Shown here: one piece after another, positions 9,347 to 18,374 of the stretch
Layout: every line of letters starts with the position of its first letter
Position numbering within the stretch: position 1 is the first letter of the stretch
DNA from: Phenylobacterium deserti
GTDB lineage: Bacteria; Pseudomonadota; Alphaproteobacteria; Caulobacterales; Caulobacteraceae
Reading direction: 5' to 3'
DNA: 64,000 nucleotides
NCBI GenBank assembly: GCA_943332615.1
Contig: CALQQB010000012.1
Location: 1 to 64,000, forward strand
Notes under the pieces: model-generated
What the model was told of the DNA's origin: nothing
Seen by the model: the letters and a program-made list of their open reading frames with translations, nothing else
Databases searched by the model: none
Position numbers and translations under genes: made by a program

Positions 9347-10411
9347 CTACAGCCCCAGCCGCTTCGCCTTGCTGGCCACGGTCAGGGCCAGGCGTTCGGC
9401 GATCAACCGGTCGGGCGAGCCAGCCGTTTTGCACGCGCGGTCGGCGTCGAGGATCAGGGGTTGGACGCCGTCGAGGTCGTCCAGGGTCCAGGCGCGGGCC
9501 TGGCGGAGGAATTCGCGTTCCTGTTTCCAGAACACGCCCGATGCCTTGGCCGCCTCGGGCAGGCCGGCTCCGGCCTTGGCCAAGGTCAGCGTGCGGCGGA
9601 GTTTGCCCAGGTGCATGCCGATGGCGCGGACGGCGGCCGGGCCGCTCTCGCCCTCCTGGGCCGCGCGGCGCAGGCCGGCCTGCGCCTCCCCCAGACGCCC
9701 CCCGAACGCGTCGGAGGCGGCGTCGAACAGCGAGGCTTCGGGCTCGACGCCCAGGAACGGCTCCAGGTCGGCGGGCGAGGCGACCTTGTTGCTGCCCGGG
9801 CCGATATAGAGGGCCAGCCGCTCGATCTCCTGGCGGGCCACGCCGCGCTCCTTGGGCATGCGGGCCACGAACAGGTTCAGCGCGTCCTGGTTCAGACTGA
9901 CGTGGTCGCGGGCGAGGGTCTCCTTCACCAGGCGGGCCACGTCGCCGGGCTCATCCTCGTAACAGGGGATGGCGGCGGCCTCATTGGCCTTCTCGGCGGT
10001 CTTTCGGAGCGCCGAGTCCTTGCCGAGGTTTCCCGCCTCAATCAGGAAAAAGGCGTCCGGGTTCAGCTCGCCGGCGACATGGCGCACCAGGGCTTCGGCG
10101 GCCAGCTTGTCCGCGGCCTTTTCCGCCGCCGGGGTCTGGGTCGCCAGGCGCAGGCGCACCAGTCTGCGGCCCCCCATCAGCGACTGGGCGGCCAGTTCGC
10201 CCTCCAGCCGGGCCGCGTCGTCCGCCAGGTCCTGCTCGGTCAGCAGGGCCACGTCGAACGGGTCGTCGGGGTTGGGGACCAGCTTTCCGGCCAGCTGATG
10301 GCCGCGGTCGCGCACCACGCCGATGTCGCGGCCATAGATCAGGGCGGCGCGGACGCCGGCGTCGGGTCGGGACAGGAACCGCTCGATATCGGGGCGGCGG
10401 CTCAGGATCAT
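9347..10411 (-). CDS. holA: DNA polymerase III delta subunit
   Basis: HolA is the clamp-loader subunit that opens the beta ring made by DnaN. The 354-residue product starts MILSRRPDIERFL and shows the family pattern: an N-terminal AAA+-like fold without a working P-loop, a middle segment with GRRLVRLR and a helical C-terminal collar domain ending in ASKAKRLGL. The longer open frame to 10531 is Pro/Arg-rich and belongs to lptE sequence read out of frame. The start ATG (10409-10411) sits one base after the lptE stop codon, which implies translational coupling in the order leuS-lptE-holA. Confidence 0.93.
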   Translation of the reverse strand: MILSRRPDIERFLSRPDAGVRAALIYGRDIGVVRDRGHQLAGKLVPNPDDPFDVALLTEQDLADDAARLEGELAAQSLMGGRRLVRLRLATQTPAAEKAADKLAAEALVRHVAGELNPDAFFLIEAGNLGKDSALRKTAEKANEAAAIPCYEDEPGDVARLVKETLARDHVSLNQDALNLFVARMPKERGVARQEIERLALYIGPGSNKVASPADLEPFLGVEPEASLFDAASDAFGGRLGEAQAGLRRAAQEGESGPAAVRAIGMHLGKLRRTLTLAKAGAGLPEAAKASGVFWKQEREFLRQARAWTLDDLDGVQPLILDADRACKTAGSPDRLIAERLALTVASKAKRLGL

Positions 10412-10412
10412 C

Positions 10413-10934
10413 TTATCGGGTGGCGACCTTGCCGCCGCTGGCCAGCCAGACGGCCAGCTCCAGCTCGATCCGCCGGGCGGCCTCCTGGGCGGCGCGGTCC
10501 TGGGCGTCCTGCTGGGCGCTGATCGAGGCATAGGGCTGGTCGGCGCTGTCGTAGGTGAGTTCGACCCGCACCGACCCGGACTTGGCGACGGTCCCGCTGG
10601 CCGCGGACTTCAGGATATAGGCGGCCGTGAGAACGTATTCGTAGCGGGTGGCGACATTGTCGATCCGCACGCCGCGCGGATAGCGCGCCTCGCCGAGACT
10701 CAGGTCCATGGTGTAGCTAGGCGCCGCGTCGTGGTTCTTGGCGAAGGCGTCGTCCAGGTGCTGGCGCATCAGGTAGCCGGTGCGGCCATCGGGCGCGCGC
10801 ACGGCGATCGAGGTCAGGCCCTTCATCACCTCCGGCTGGGCGTACAGTGGTTGGAAGCCGGCGCAGCCGCCGAGCGCGAGGGTCGCGGCGATGAGACCGG
10901 TTGCCAGAAGGTGAGATGCGAGGACGCGTTTCAT
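10413..10934 (-). CDS. lptE: LPS-assembly lipoprotein LptE
   Basis: LptE plugs and supports the LptD barrel that places lipopolysaccharide in the outer membrane. The 173-residue precursor has a lipoprotein signal peptide (residues 1-24) ending in the lipobox LGGC. The mature domain contains [20 protein letters not shown] and a helical tail with [12 protein letters not shown]. The ATG at 10932-10934 overlaps the leuS stop codon as ATGA, and holA follows one base after its own stop. The leuS-lptE-holA order is conserved across many proteobacteria and supports the name despite the low sequence conservation of LptE. Confidence 0.9.
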   Translation of the reverse strand: MKRVLASHLLATGLIAATLALGGCAGFQPLYAQPEVMKGLTSIAVRAPDGRTGYLMRQHLDDAFAKNHDAAPSYTMDLSLGEARYPRGVRIDNVATRYEYVLTAAYILKSAASGTVAKSGSVRVELTYDSADQPYASISAQQDAQDRAAQEAARRIELELAVWLASGGKVATR

Positions 10935-13531
10935 GTCGCCACGATATTCACGATGCGGTCCTTCACCACAATGATCTTGCGGACCGTCAGGCCCTCCAGG
11001 CGCTGGGAAATCTCCGGGTCGCTCAGCAGGATCTTCTCCACCTCGGCCGGCTCCGCCCCGGCGGGGGCGGAGATCTCGCCGCGGCGCTTGCCGTTGACCT
11101 GTACCGGCAGGATCTTCACCGCGTCCTCGGTCAGGGCGAGGTCGAAGTCTGGCCAAGGCGCGTCCACGACCATCCCTTCGCCGCCGACCCGGCCCCAGCA
11201 TTCCTCGGCCAGGTGCGGGGTGATCGGCGCGATCAGCCGAGCGAAGGCCAGCAGGGCGTCCTGGCGGGCGGCCAGCACCACCGGGTCGCCGTTCAGCGCC
11301 GGGTTGGCTTTCAGGATGTTCACGAACTCGTACAGGCGCGCGATCGCCGAGTTAAAGCGGAAGCCTTCGATGGCCTCGGTCACCGCCTTGATCGTGCGAT
11401 GGGCTGCGCGGCGCAGCTCTCGGGCGGCATCCGCATCGTCATCCATGACATCGGGCAGGTCGAGGCCGCTGATCGGGTGGCTGTCGAACTCTTCCCAGAC
11501 GCGGTTCACGAACCGCCAGGCGCCCTGGACGCCGCCGGTGGTCCACTGGCTGTCGCGCTCGGGCGGGCTGTCGCTCAGCACGAACAGCCGCGCGGCATCG
11601 ACGCCGAACACCTCGAAGATCTCGTCGGGGGTGACGGTGTTCTTCTTGGACTTCGACATCTTCTCGATGTCGCCGACCACCACCGGCTCGCCGGTTTCCA
11701 ACAGCTTGGCGCGGCGGGTATTGCCCTCGGCGGTGACCTCGACGTCCTTGGGCTCGACCCAGTCGCCATTCTGGCGGCGATAGGTCTCGTGGGTGACCAT
11801 GCCTTGCGTGAACAGGCCCGCGAAGGGTTCGCGCGTTGACAGCTGGCCGGCGTCGGCCAGAGCCTTGGTGACGAAGCGGGCGTAGAGCAGGTGCAGCACG
11901 GCGTGCTCAATGCCGCCGATGTACTGGTCCACCGGCAGCCAGTAGTCGGCGGCGGCCTTGTCGATCGGCTCGGCGGCGTGGCTGTTGGCGAAGCGGGCGA
12001 AATACCAGGAGCTGTCCACGAAGGTGTCCAGCGTGTCGGTCTCCCGCGTCGCCCGCCCGCCGCACCTGGGGCACGTCGTGTGCTTCCAGGTCGGATGGCG
12101 CTCCAGGGCGTTGCCGGACTTGCCGAACTCGATGTCGGCCGGGTGGGCGACCGGCAGCTGGTCCTTGGGTACGGGCACGGCGCCGTCGGTGGGGCAATGC
12201 ACAACCGGGATCGGGCAGCCCCAGGCGCGCTGGCGCGAGACGCCCCAGTCGCGCAGGCGGAACACGGTCGCGCCCTTGCCGTCGTGCTGGGCCTCGATCC
12301 GGGCGATGGCCGCGTGCTTCGCTTCCTCGATATTCAGCCCGTCCAGGAACCGCGAGTTATAGATAGATCCAGGCCCGTTATAGGCTTCGCTATCCACGAC
12401 ATATGTCGCCGGATCCTCACCGGGTGGCAGCACCACGGGCAGCACCGGCAGGCCGTACTTGCGGCTGAAATCCAGGTCGCGCTGGTCATGGGCCGGGCAG
12501 GCGAAGATCGCGCCCGTGCCGTAGTCCATCAGCACGAAGTTGGCGATCCAGACCGGAAGTTCCCAGGTCGGATCGAAGGGATGCTTCACTTTCAGGCCGG
12601 TGTCGTAGCCGATCTTCTCGGCGGTCTCGATGTCGGCGGCCGAGGTCGCGCCCTTGCGGCACTCCGCGATGAAGGCGGCGGCCTTCGGGTCCCTCGCGGC
12701 CGCGGCCTCGGCCAGCGGGTGGTCGGCGGCGACCGCGACGAAACTGGCGCCGAACAGGGTGTCGGGCCGGGTGGTGTAGACCTCCAGCCCTTCTGCTGGA
12801 CCCTCGCCGGCAAAGTGGAACCTGAACTTCAGCCCCTTCGACCGGCCGATCCAGTTCTCCTGCATCACCCGCACCTTGTCGGGCCAGCGGTCCAGCCCGG
12901 CCAGGTCATCGACCAGCTGGTCGGCGTAGTCGGTGATGCGCATGGCCCACTGGTTCAGCTTGCGCTTCTCCACCAGCGCGCCGGAGCGCCAGCCGCGGCC
13001 GTCCACCACCTGCTCGTTGGCCAGGACGGTCTGGTCGACCGGGTCCCAGTTGACGACGCCTTCCTTGCGATAGACCAGGCCGCGGGCCAGCAGGTCCAGG
13101 AACCAGGCCTGCTGCTTGCCGTAATAGTCCACGTCGCAGGTGGCGAACTCGCGGGACCAGTCGATCGACAGGCCCAGCTCCTTCAGTTCGTCGCGCATCC
13201 GGGCGATGTTGTCGTAGGTCCAGGCCTTGGGATCGACGCCGCGCTCCATGGCGGCGTTCTCGGCGGGCAGGCCAAACGCGTCCCAGCCCATCGGGTGCAG
13301 CACGCTGAAGCCCCGGGCGCGCTTGAAGCGGGCGATGACGTCGCCCATCGCATAGTTGCGCACATGGCCCATGTGCAGGCGCCCCGACGGGTACGGGAAC
13401 ATCTCCAGCACGTAGTACTTGGGCCGGGTGGGATCGATCACCGCGCGGAAGGAGTCGGCGTCAGACCACGCCTGACGCCACTTGGGCTCGGTTTCCTTGG
13501 GATTGTATCGCTTGCCGACAGGGGGGGCCAT
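10931..13531 (-). CDS. leuS: Leucyl-tRNA synthetase
   Basis: LeuS charges tRNA-Leu. The 866 residues fit the bacterial enzyme. Class I signatures are present: the HIGH-like HMGHVRN near residue 54 and KMSKSKKN near residue 625. Between them lie the CP1 editing domain (with [13 protein letters not shown]) and a zinc-binding module with CPRCGG. The C-terminal part carries the anticodon-binding helices and ends [11 protein letters not shown]. It heads the minus-strand set leuS-lptE-holA; its TGA stop overlaps the lptE start. A 77-base gap separates it from the upstream DUF3576 gene, so the two may be co-transcribed. Confidence 0.98.
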   Translation of the reverse strand: MAPPVGKRYNPKETEPKWRQAWSDADSFRAVIDPTRPKYYVLEMFPYPSGRLHMGHVRNYAMGDVIARFKRARGFSVLHPMGWDAFGLPAENAAMERGVDPKAWTYDNIARMRDELKELGLSIDWSREFATCDVDYYGKQQAWFLDLLARGLVYRKEGVVNWDPVDQTVLANEQVVDGRGWRSGALVEKRKLNQWAMRITDYADQLVDDLAGLDRWPDKVRVMQENWIGRSKGLKFRFHFAGEGPAEGLEVYTTRPDTLFGASFVAVAADHPLAEAAAARDPKAAAFIAECRKGATSAADIETAEKIGYDTGLKVKHPFDPTWELPVWIANFVLMDYGTGAIFACPAHDQRDLDFSRKYGLPVLPVVLPPGEDPATYVVDSEAYNGPGSIYNSRFLDGLNIEEAKHAAIARIEAQHDGKGATVFRLRDWGVSRQRAWGCPIPVVHCPTDGAVPVPKDQLPVAHPADIEFGKSGNALERHPTWKHTTCPRCGGRATRETDTLDTFVDSSWYFARFANSHAAEPIDKAAADYWLPVDQYIGGIEHAVLHLLYARFVTKALADAGQLSTREPFAGLFTQGMVTHETYRRQNGDWVEPKDVEVTAEGNTRRAKLLETGEPVVVGDIEKMSKSKKNTVTPDEIFEVFGVDAARLFVLSDSPPERDSQWTTGGVQGAWRFVNRVWEEFDSHPISGLDLPDVMDDDADAARELRRAAHRTIKAVTEAIEGFRFNSAIARLYEFVNILKANPALNGDPVVLAARQDALLAFARLIAPITPHLAEECWGRVGGEGMVVDAPWPDFDLALTEDAVKILPVQVNGKRRGEISAPAGAEPAEVEKILLSDPEISQRLEGLTVRKIIVVKDRIVNIVAT

Positions 13532-13608
13532 GACGCGGGCCTTTGGACTGGAGTTGGACTTCCGGTCAACGGCCTATAGGCGCGCCGACAAACGAACTGA
13601 GAACTGTA

Positions 13609-14079
13609 TCAGCCCTTGATGTTCGAAAGTCGAAGCTGGCGCGCGCGGGTCAGGATCGAGTTCTCGATGTCGGTCTCGGTCTGGCCGGCATGCGGGGCAT
13701 CGATCCAGGCGCCGGTGGCGTCCCGGTTCTGCTTGAAGACCGACACGTTCAGGCCGTCGGCGCGCAGGCGCGAATCAAGGATGTAGACCGTGCACTTGAA
13801 GCGCTCGTCGGCCTTTTCCGGGTTCACATACCAGTCGGTGACGATGACGCCGCCGTAGGGGTCGGCCGAGGCCAGCGGCATGAACGACAGGGTGTCCAGG
13901 CTGGCGCGCCAGAGATAGCCGTTGACGCTGATCGCCGCAGCGCTGTCGGCGGCTGAGCGCGCCTTGCCCTTGTTGCCCAGGGGGTTCGGGATGGCCCCGC
14001 ACGCCCCCAGGGACACGGCGCTGAGCGCCGCGACCACCATGATGAGGCCACGTATCCGAGTCCCGCGCACAAACGGCAT
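13609..14079 (-). CDS. DUF3576 domain lipoprotein
   Basis: A 156-residue predicted lipoprotein: the signal peptide holds MVVAALSAVS and a lipobox LGAC around residue 27. The mature part carries the DUF3576 signature (ISVNGYLWRASLDTLSFMPLASADPYGGVIVTDWY). The family is conserved beside leuS in alphaproteobacteria, and its exact role is unknown. The neighbouring lptE gene hints at an outer-membrane assembly role, but this is inference from context. About 270 bases separate it from the divergent NtrZ-like gene. Confidence 0.88.
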   Translation of the reverse strand: MPFVRGTRIRGLIMVVAALSAVSLGACGAIPNPLGNKGKARSAADSAAAISVNGYLWRASLDTLSFMPLASADPYGGVIVTDWYVNPEKADERFKCTVYILDSRLRADGLNVSVFKQNRDATGAWIDAPHAGQTETDIENSILTRARQLRLSNIKG

Positions 14080-14251
14080 ATGTATCCATCTCCAATAGAC
14101 ACCCGCAGCGCAGATACGCGCCGCGGCGCCGCCCCGCGCCGGGGCCCTCTATAACAATGCGGTGAAGGGCGCCAAACAGGAATCGCGTGGCTTGGCCGCC
14201 ACAGGCGCCCCGCATCTCGTCGCAGAGCGCCGCCGTAACTCGTGAGTCAGG

Positions 14252-14280
14252 TTGACCCGGCCGGTTCGGCGACCTTAATC
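14252..14280 (+). promoter_or_regulatory. Possible housekeeping promoter of the NtrZ-like gene
   Basis: TTGACC at 14252-14257 is followed after 17 bases by TTAATC at 14275-14280, a fair sigma-70 match in GC-rich surroundings. It lies about 72 bases before the start codon at 14353. The remaining gap between the DUF3576 gene and this gene (14080-14352) shows nothing else recognisable. The call rests on pattern alone. Confidence 0.35.
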
Positions 14281-14352
14281 GAATGGCAATCGTGAAAGCC
14301 CTGTAATGCGGGCAGGTCGCGATGATCGACCGTTGGGACTATATAGGCTGAT

Positions 14353-14739
14353 ATGACCCTACGCCGCCTGAGCGTCGTGATCGGAGCCGCCGCGCTGATA
14401 AGCGCGGTCGCCGGTGGCGCGTGGGCGGGCGACAGGGACGGCAAGCCGGTGGACTTCACCGTCCGCACAGAGCCGTTGGCCGTGGCCCCGAACTCGGGCC
14501 AGTCCCTGAGGATGGACGCGACCAAGGGCAAGTTTGGCCTGACCTTCACGCTGCAGCAGCCCGGCGAGCGCCGCGCCACGCCCAACGATATCGCCGCCGG
14601 GGCCTATTACCGCATCACCCCCTCGGTCCGCGTCGGCGGCTCGGTGGCCTTCGGCGACCAGGATCTCACCCCCCGCACCAACCAAGCCCGCCCGGCGGAC
14701 TCGCCGAAAGTGCGGCTGGAGACGGCGTTCAAGTTCTAG
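14353..14739 (+). CDS. ntrZ: NtrZ-like small periplasmic protein
   Basis: The 128-residue precursor has a clear signal peptide (MTLRRLSVVIGAAALISAVAG, cut near AWA) and a beta-rich mature part ending in VRLETAFKF. The pattern LTFTLQQPG, then DIAAGAYYRITPSVRVGGSVAFGD, then the VRLETAFKF tail resembles the Caulobacterales NtrZ family. NtrZ is a periplasmic factor known to restrain the sensor kinase NtrY. The ntrYX genes are not in the window, so the role rests on resemblance recalled from the family. The ending FKF is also what small outer-membrane-associated proteins show. Its 3' end overlaps that of the convergent TMP/TenI-like gene by 11 bases. Confidence 0.6.
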   Translation: MTLRRLSVVIGAAALISAVAGGAWAGDRDGKPVDFTVRTEPLAVAPNSGQSLRMDATKGKFGLTFTLQQPGERRATPNDIAAGAYYRITPSVRVGGSVAFGDQDLTPRTNQARPADSPKVRLETAFKF

Positions 14740-15415
14740 AAACGCGGGGCGCGCGCTCCAAACTTTCCGTGTCATCCCGGTTTCGCGGCACGCGAAGACC
14801 GGGACCCACAGACTCCGTGGCGCCAAGCCCCTCCACCGCCGCGAGGCCGATGATCCCGGTGGCCAGCAGCCGCCGCGCTGTTGCCTCATTGACCCCCCCC
14901 AAGGCGTAGGCGGCCTTTCCCGACGCCCGCACCCGCGCCGCCAGTCGCAGCGGCCCCAGCGCCGGTCCCGCCGAGGCGCTGCGCGACGGCATCGCCACCG
15001 ACAGCACCACCGCGTCGGCCCGACTGGCGCGCGCGGCCCTGAGCGAATGCGCCGCGCTGGTCACCATCCAGCTGGGATGAGCCCGCCGCAGCACCGCCGC
15101 CCGATGCGCCAGCCGCTCGGGCAGATGAACCCCGTCCGCGCCGGCCGCCCGCGCCAAGGCCGCGTCCGCGCCGATCAGCAGCTTCAGGCCGCGTGACCGG
15201 GCGATGGCCTTCAGCCGCCGGGCCCGCGCCAGGGCGTCTGCCGCGCCGAAAGGGCGGTAGACGATCGCCGCGCCGCGCGGGAGGGTGCGGGCGATGGCCT
15301 CCGGCTCCGGCGTCCGGACCGGGTCGGTGAAGAACAGCAGCGCCGGCAGGGCCTTCCGCAAGGCGCGGCGGGCCGGTAAGAGCGCAGCCGTCCGCCGAAG
15401 GGTCCAGAATCCCAA
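14729..15415 (-). CDS. Thiamine-phosphate synthase / TenI-fold protein
   Basis: The 228-residue frame carries the TMP-TENI barrel: LPALLFFTDPVRTPEPEAIA near the N-terminus, LLIGADAALARAAGADGVHLPE in the middle and a Gly-rich phosphate site with YALGGVNEATARRLLATG. ThiE joins the two halves of thiamine phosphate; TenI relatives can have other roles, and no thiamine genes are adjacent. Two oddities are seen. The start is a TTG only one base from the divergent yggS start, so the true start is probably a few codons inside. The last 25 residues are encoded by a dispersed inverted repeat, so the natural C-terminus was probably replaced. Confidence 0.75.
   Translation of the reverse strand: MGFWTLRRTAALLPARRALRKALPALLFFTDPVRTPEPEAIARTLPRGAAIVYRPFGAADALARARRLKAIARSRGLKLLIGADAALARAAGADGVHLPERLAHRAAVLRRAHPSWMVTSAAHSLRAARASRADAVVLSVAMPSRSASAGPALGPLRLAARVRASGKAAYALGGVNEATARRLLATGIIGLAAVEGLGATESVGPGLRVPRNRDDTESLERAPRVSRT
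14769..14810. repeat. REP-like inverted repeat, copy 1 (GTGTCATCCCGG type)
   Basis: GTGTCATCCCGG at 14769-14780 is followed by an imperfect hairpin: CCCGGTTTCGCG pairs with CGCGAAGACCGGG around a 3-base loop. The same opening occurs at 32064 with the full mirror. Repeats opening GTCATCCCGG and closing CCGGGATGAC are common dispersed elements in proteobacterial genomes. This copy lies inside the end of the TMP/TenI-like gene. Confidence 0.6.
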
Positions 15416-15416
15416 A

Positions 15417-16088
15417 ATGTCCGCCGCTCCAGAAGCCTATCTCGATGTGGTGGCCCGGATCGCCCGCGCCACGCAAGCCGCCGGTCGCGCGCCCGGCGAC
15501 GTCACCCTGGTGGCGGTTTCCAAGCAGCAGCCTTGGGACGCCATCGCGCCGGTGCTGGCCGCGGGTCAGAAGGTGTTCGGCGAGAACCGGGTGCAGGAGG
15601 CGCTGGCCCGCTGGGAGGGCAAGGCCGCGCTTCTTGCGTCCGGGGGCCTCATCCTGCACCTGATCGGCCCCCTGCAGAGCAACAAGGCCCGCGAGGCCGT
15701 GGCCCACTTCGCCGTGATCGAGACCCTGGACCGCGAGAAGCTGGCCCGGGCCCTGGCCGACGAGGTCCAGAAGCAGGGCCGCCGCCCGCGCCTCTATGTG
15801 CAGGTCAACACCGGCGAGGAGCCCCAGAAGGCCGGGATTCTCCCCGCCGATGCAGACGCCTTCATCGCCGCGGCGCGCGCGACCTACGGCCTGGAGCCCG
15901 AAGGCCTGATGTGCATCCCCCCCGCCGACGAACCCGCCGGCCCCCACTTCGCCCTGCTGGCCAAGATCGCCGCGCGCAACGGGCTTAAGAAGCTGTCGAT
16001 GGGCATGAGTGGCGACTTCGAAACGGCGATCCGGTTCGGTGCGACCAGCGTGCGGGTAGGGTCGGCGGTGTTTGGGGCGCGGGGTTAG
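15417..16088 (+). CDS. PLP homeostasis protein (YggS/PROSC family)
   Basis: This pyridoxal-phosphate-binding protein buffers PLP and affects amino-acid balance; it has no known catalytic activity. The 223-residue product starts MSAAPEAYLDVV at the ATG at 15417; the open frame upstream is Arg/Ser-rich and lies over the divergent gene. The PLP lysine sits in LVAVSKQQ, followed by the family signatures FGENRVQEAL, HLIGPLQSNK and the C-terminal LSMGMSGDFETAIRFGATSVRVG. It ends four bases inside the convergent YkuD gene. Confidence 0.94.
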   Translation: MSAAPEAYLDVVARIARATQAAGRAPGDVTLVAVSKQQPWDAIAPVLAAGQKVFGENRVQEALARWEGKAALLASGGLILHLIGPLQSNKAREAVAHFAVIETLDREKLARALADEVQKQGRRPRLYVQVNTGEEPQKAGILPADADAFIAAARATYGLEPEGLMCIPPADEPAGPHFALLAKIAARNGLKKLSMGMSGDFETAIRFGATSVRVGSAVFGARG

Positions 16089-16588
16089 GCCCGGATCTCG
16101 ATCGCGTCGCCGGGCTTGGCGATGTCCAGCAGGCGTTCGAGGTGCTCGCGGGAAACCGCCACGCAGCCCTGGGTGGGCGGGTATCCGGGCTTGGCGATGT
16201 GCAGGAAGATCGCCGATCCGGCGCCGGGAACCACCGGGTTATCGTTGTGCCCCAGTGTCACGACGATGTCGTAGGCCTCGTCCTCGCGCCACAGGGCTTC
16301 GGCGCTGGCCGGATAGGGCAGGTGGACGGGGCGGTTGTAGGCCGGGTCGGTCGGATCGTCGCACCAGCCGTCGTCGGCCGCCATGGCGCGAACGCGGAAC
16401 TCGGTGGCCGGCGGCGGGCCGCGATCGGGACGGTAGAGCACCTCGCGGATCGGCCAGGTTCCGGCCGGCGAAGCGCCGTCGCCCTCGCGTTTGGCCGCCG
16501 CCGGAACCACGCCGGCGGGACCCAGGGCGCAGCGGACCTTGGCGCCGTCGATATCCAGAAGCCCCGCGGCTGTGGCCGTGAAGATCAC
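16085..16588 (-). CDS. L,D-transpeptidase / YkuD-fold protein
   Basis: A 167-residue single YkuD domain. The catalytic pattern is visible: His130 in SAIFLH and Cys142 in PPTQGCVAV, where the usual SxGC is TQGC. No signal peptide or membrane segment is seen, unlike the peptidoglycan cross-linking enzymes, which are exported. It belongs to the short DUF/YkuD subfamily with the ADDGWCDDPTDPAYNRPV stretch. Its role may be in murein precursor or fragment metabolism, but this is inference. It is divergent from cenR across a 71-base gap. Confidence 0.85.
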   Translation of the reverse strand: MIFTATAAGLLDIDGAKVRCALGPAGVVPAAAKREGDGASPAGTWPIREVLYRPDRGPPPATEFRVRAMAADDGWCDDPTDPAYNRPVHLPYPASAEALWREDEAYDIVVTLGHNDNPVVPGAGSAIFLHIAKPGYPPTQGCVAVSREHLERLLDIAKPGDAIEIRA

Positions 16589-16659
16589 GCGACCCCCTTG
16601 CCTTCTCTTTTGGCGATTCCCTTTGGCGTGAACGCCTCAGATGGTGTTTGTTGCCGCAC

Positions 16660-17343
16660 ATGGCTCAACGCAAGAAACTCCTCATCGTCGACGACGACCA
16701 GGACCTTCGCGGGGCGATCGCGGAACAGCTTCAGGCGGAGGGGTTCGAGGTGGTCGAGGCGCCCACGGCCGGCGACGGCGTGCGCCTGGCGCGCGAAGCC
16801 AAGCCCGACGTGATCCTGCTGGACGTCGATCTGCCCGACATGGATGGCCGCGAGGCCTGCAAGCGCATGCGGGAGGATGGCGTCTCGACACCGGTGATCA
16901 TGCTGACCGCCGCCGACACCGACGACGACGCCGTCAGGGGGCTGGATAGCGGCGCCAACGACTATGTGACCAAGCCTTACAAGTTCGCCGTGCTGCTGGC
17001 CCGCATCCGCGCCCAGCTGCGCGACTACGAGCATTCCGAGGGGGCGGTGTTCCGCCTGGGCGCCTACGAGTTCCGGCCTGCGGCGAAAATGCTGGTGGAC
17101 GAGAAGGCCCGGAAAATCCGCCTGACGGAGAAGGAAACCAACATCCTGAAGTATCTCTACCGCGCCGGGGAAAAGACCGTGTCGCGCGAGGAGCTGCTGG
17201 CCGAGGTGTGGGGCTACAACGCTGGCGTGGCCACCCACACCCTGGAGACCCACGTCTACCGCCTGCGCCAGAAAATCGAGCCCGACCCGGCCAACGCGCG
17301 CCTGCTGCTGACCGAGGCCGGCGGGTACAAGCTGGCGCCTTAA
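16660..17343 (+). CDS. cenR: CenR-like OmpR-family response regulator
   Basis: The 227-residue protein has a receiver domain (residues 1-120) with the acidic pocket DDD at 11-13, phospho-acceptor Asp55 in ILLDVDLPD and the conserved Lys in VTKPY. A winged-helix DNA-binding domain follows, with RLTEKETNILKYLYRAGEKTVSREELLAEVWGY. The phrase FRLGAYEFRPAAKMLVDEKARKIRLTEKE is typical of CenR, the essential envelope regulator of Caulobacter whose kinase is CenK. No histidine kinase gene is adjacent, as expected for cenR. The ATG at 16660 is preferred over an in-frame TTG at 16648. It overlaps xth tail to tail by four bases. Confidence 0.75.
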   Translation: MAQRKKLLIVDDDQDLRGAIAEQLQAEGFEVVEAPTAGDGVRLAREAKPDVILLDVDLPDMDGREACKRMREDGVSTPVIMLTAADTDDDAVRGLDSGANDYVTKPYKFAVLLARIRAQLRDYEHSEGAVFRLGAYEFRPAAKMLVDEKARKIRLTEKETNILKYLYRAGEKTVSREELLAEVWGYNAGVATHTLETHVYRLRQKIEPDPANARLLLTEAGGYKLAP

Positions 17344-18146
17344 AGCACCAGGTCCGCGCTCACCGGCGCGTGGTCGCTGGGCCGTTCCCATGCCCGCACG
17401 TCGTCGTGGATGCGCACGGCCGGCGCGCCCAGGCGGTACGCGGCGTCGCGCAGGCCCGGCGTCACCAGGATGTGGTCCAGGCGCAATCCACGGGCGGAGG
17501 CTCGGAAGTCGGCGGCACGGTAGCTCCACCAGGAGGCCAGTTTCTCCGGCTCGGGCGTCGCCTCGCGCAGCAGGTCGATGAAGCCCAGGGACGCCTGCAT
17601 GGCCCGGAACGCCTCGATCTCCACCGGCGTGTGGCTGACCACCTTGGACATGTACTTGTGGTTCCAGACGTCGAACTCGCCCGGAGCCACGTTCAGGTCG
17701 CCCACGATGGCGAGCGGCGCCCTGGGGTCGCGGCGGGCCAGTTCAGCGGTCAGTTTTTCGTAGAAGTCGAGCTTGTGGTCGAACTTGGGGTTCAGGGCGC
17801 GGTCGGGCAGGTCGCCGCCGGCCGGGATGTAGAAGTTGTGGATCTCGACGCCGGCCACCGTGGCGCCGACGCAGCGGGCGTGGCCCTCGCGGCAGACCTG
17901 CAGCGGGGCGGCGTCCTCCAATGGCAGGCGCGAGGCGATGGCGACGCCGTGCCAGCCCTTCTGGCCGGCGATCTTCAGGTGCGGCAGGCCCATGTCGCGG
18001 AAGGCGTCGACCGGGAACTCGCCTTCCTGGCACTTGATCTCCTGCAGGCAGAGCACATCGGGCGCCTGCTCGGCCACGAAGCGGGCGGCCTGTTCGGCGC
18101 GCAGGCGGACGGAGTTGACATTCCAGGTGCAGATTCTGAGGCGCAT
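17340..18146 (-). CDS. xth: Exodeoxyribonuclease III
   Basis: This is an AP endonuclease and 3'-exonuclease of base excision repair. The 268-residue protein contains all the expected motifs in order: WNVNSVR at the N-terminus, LQEIKCQ (metal-binding Glu), FYIPAGGD, VGDLNVAP, and the C-terminal LDHILVT and SDHAPV with the catalytic His. The length is standard. The gene reads leftwards, beyond the terminator of lolA, so it should have its own promoter in the 18147-18177 stretch. It could carry the name xthA. Confidence 0.95.
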   Translation of the reverse strand: MRLRICTWNVNSVRLRAEQAARFVAEQAPDVLCLQEIKCQEGEFPVDAFRDMGLPHLKIAGQKGWHGVAIASRLPLEDAAPLQVCREGHARCVGATVAGVEIHNFYIPAGGDLPDRALNPKFDHKLDFYEKLTAELARRDPRAPLAIVGDLNVAPGEFDVWNHKYMSKVVSHTPVEIEAFRAMQASLGFIDLLREATPEPEKLASWWSYRAADFRASARGLRLDHILVTPGLRDAAYRLGAPAVRIHDDVRAWERPSDHAPVSADLVL

Positions 18147-18177
18147 CGCGTCTTCTATCCCGCTTTTGACAAAGAAA

Positions 18178-18203
18178 GCCCGGGCGCATGGCGGCGCCCG
18201 GGC
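18178..18203 (-). terminator. Intrinsic terminator after lolA
   Basis: A 10-base-pair perfect stem, GCCCGGGCGC at 18178-18187 and GCGCCCGGGC at 18194-18203, has a six-base loop. Read on the minus strand it is followed at once by TTTCTTTG. It lies between the end of lolA and the start of xth and would end transcripts from ftsK/lolA. Confidence 0.7.
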
Positions 18204-18343
18204 CTGTCAGTGGTCTCATGCCGCCGCCGGGAGGGGATAGGTTCCGGCACGGATTTCGCCCACACGCCCTGCGTGCAAGCGACATAGTGGCATTAGCATC
18301 ACACCGTGACAGTTTGTCAAAGGCCTTTAGCGCTGAAGCTTGC

Positions 18344-18367
18344 GTGTGTCAGGCAAGACACACTTTT
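18344..18367 (+). terminator. Possible plus-strand terminator without an upstream gene
   Basis: GTGTGTC at 18344-18350 pairs with GACACAC at 18357-18363 around AGGCAA, followed by TTTT on the plus strand. No plus-strand gene lies between 17343 and here, and both flanking genes read leftwards. It may end an unannotated short RNA, or be a structure in the lolA 3' region on the other strand. Confidence 0.35.
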
Positions 18368-18374
18368 GGGCGCC

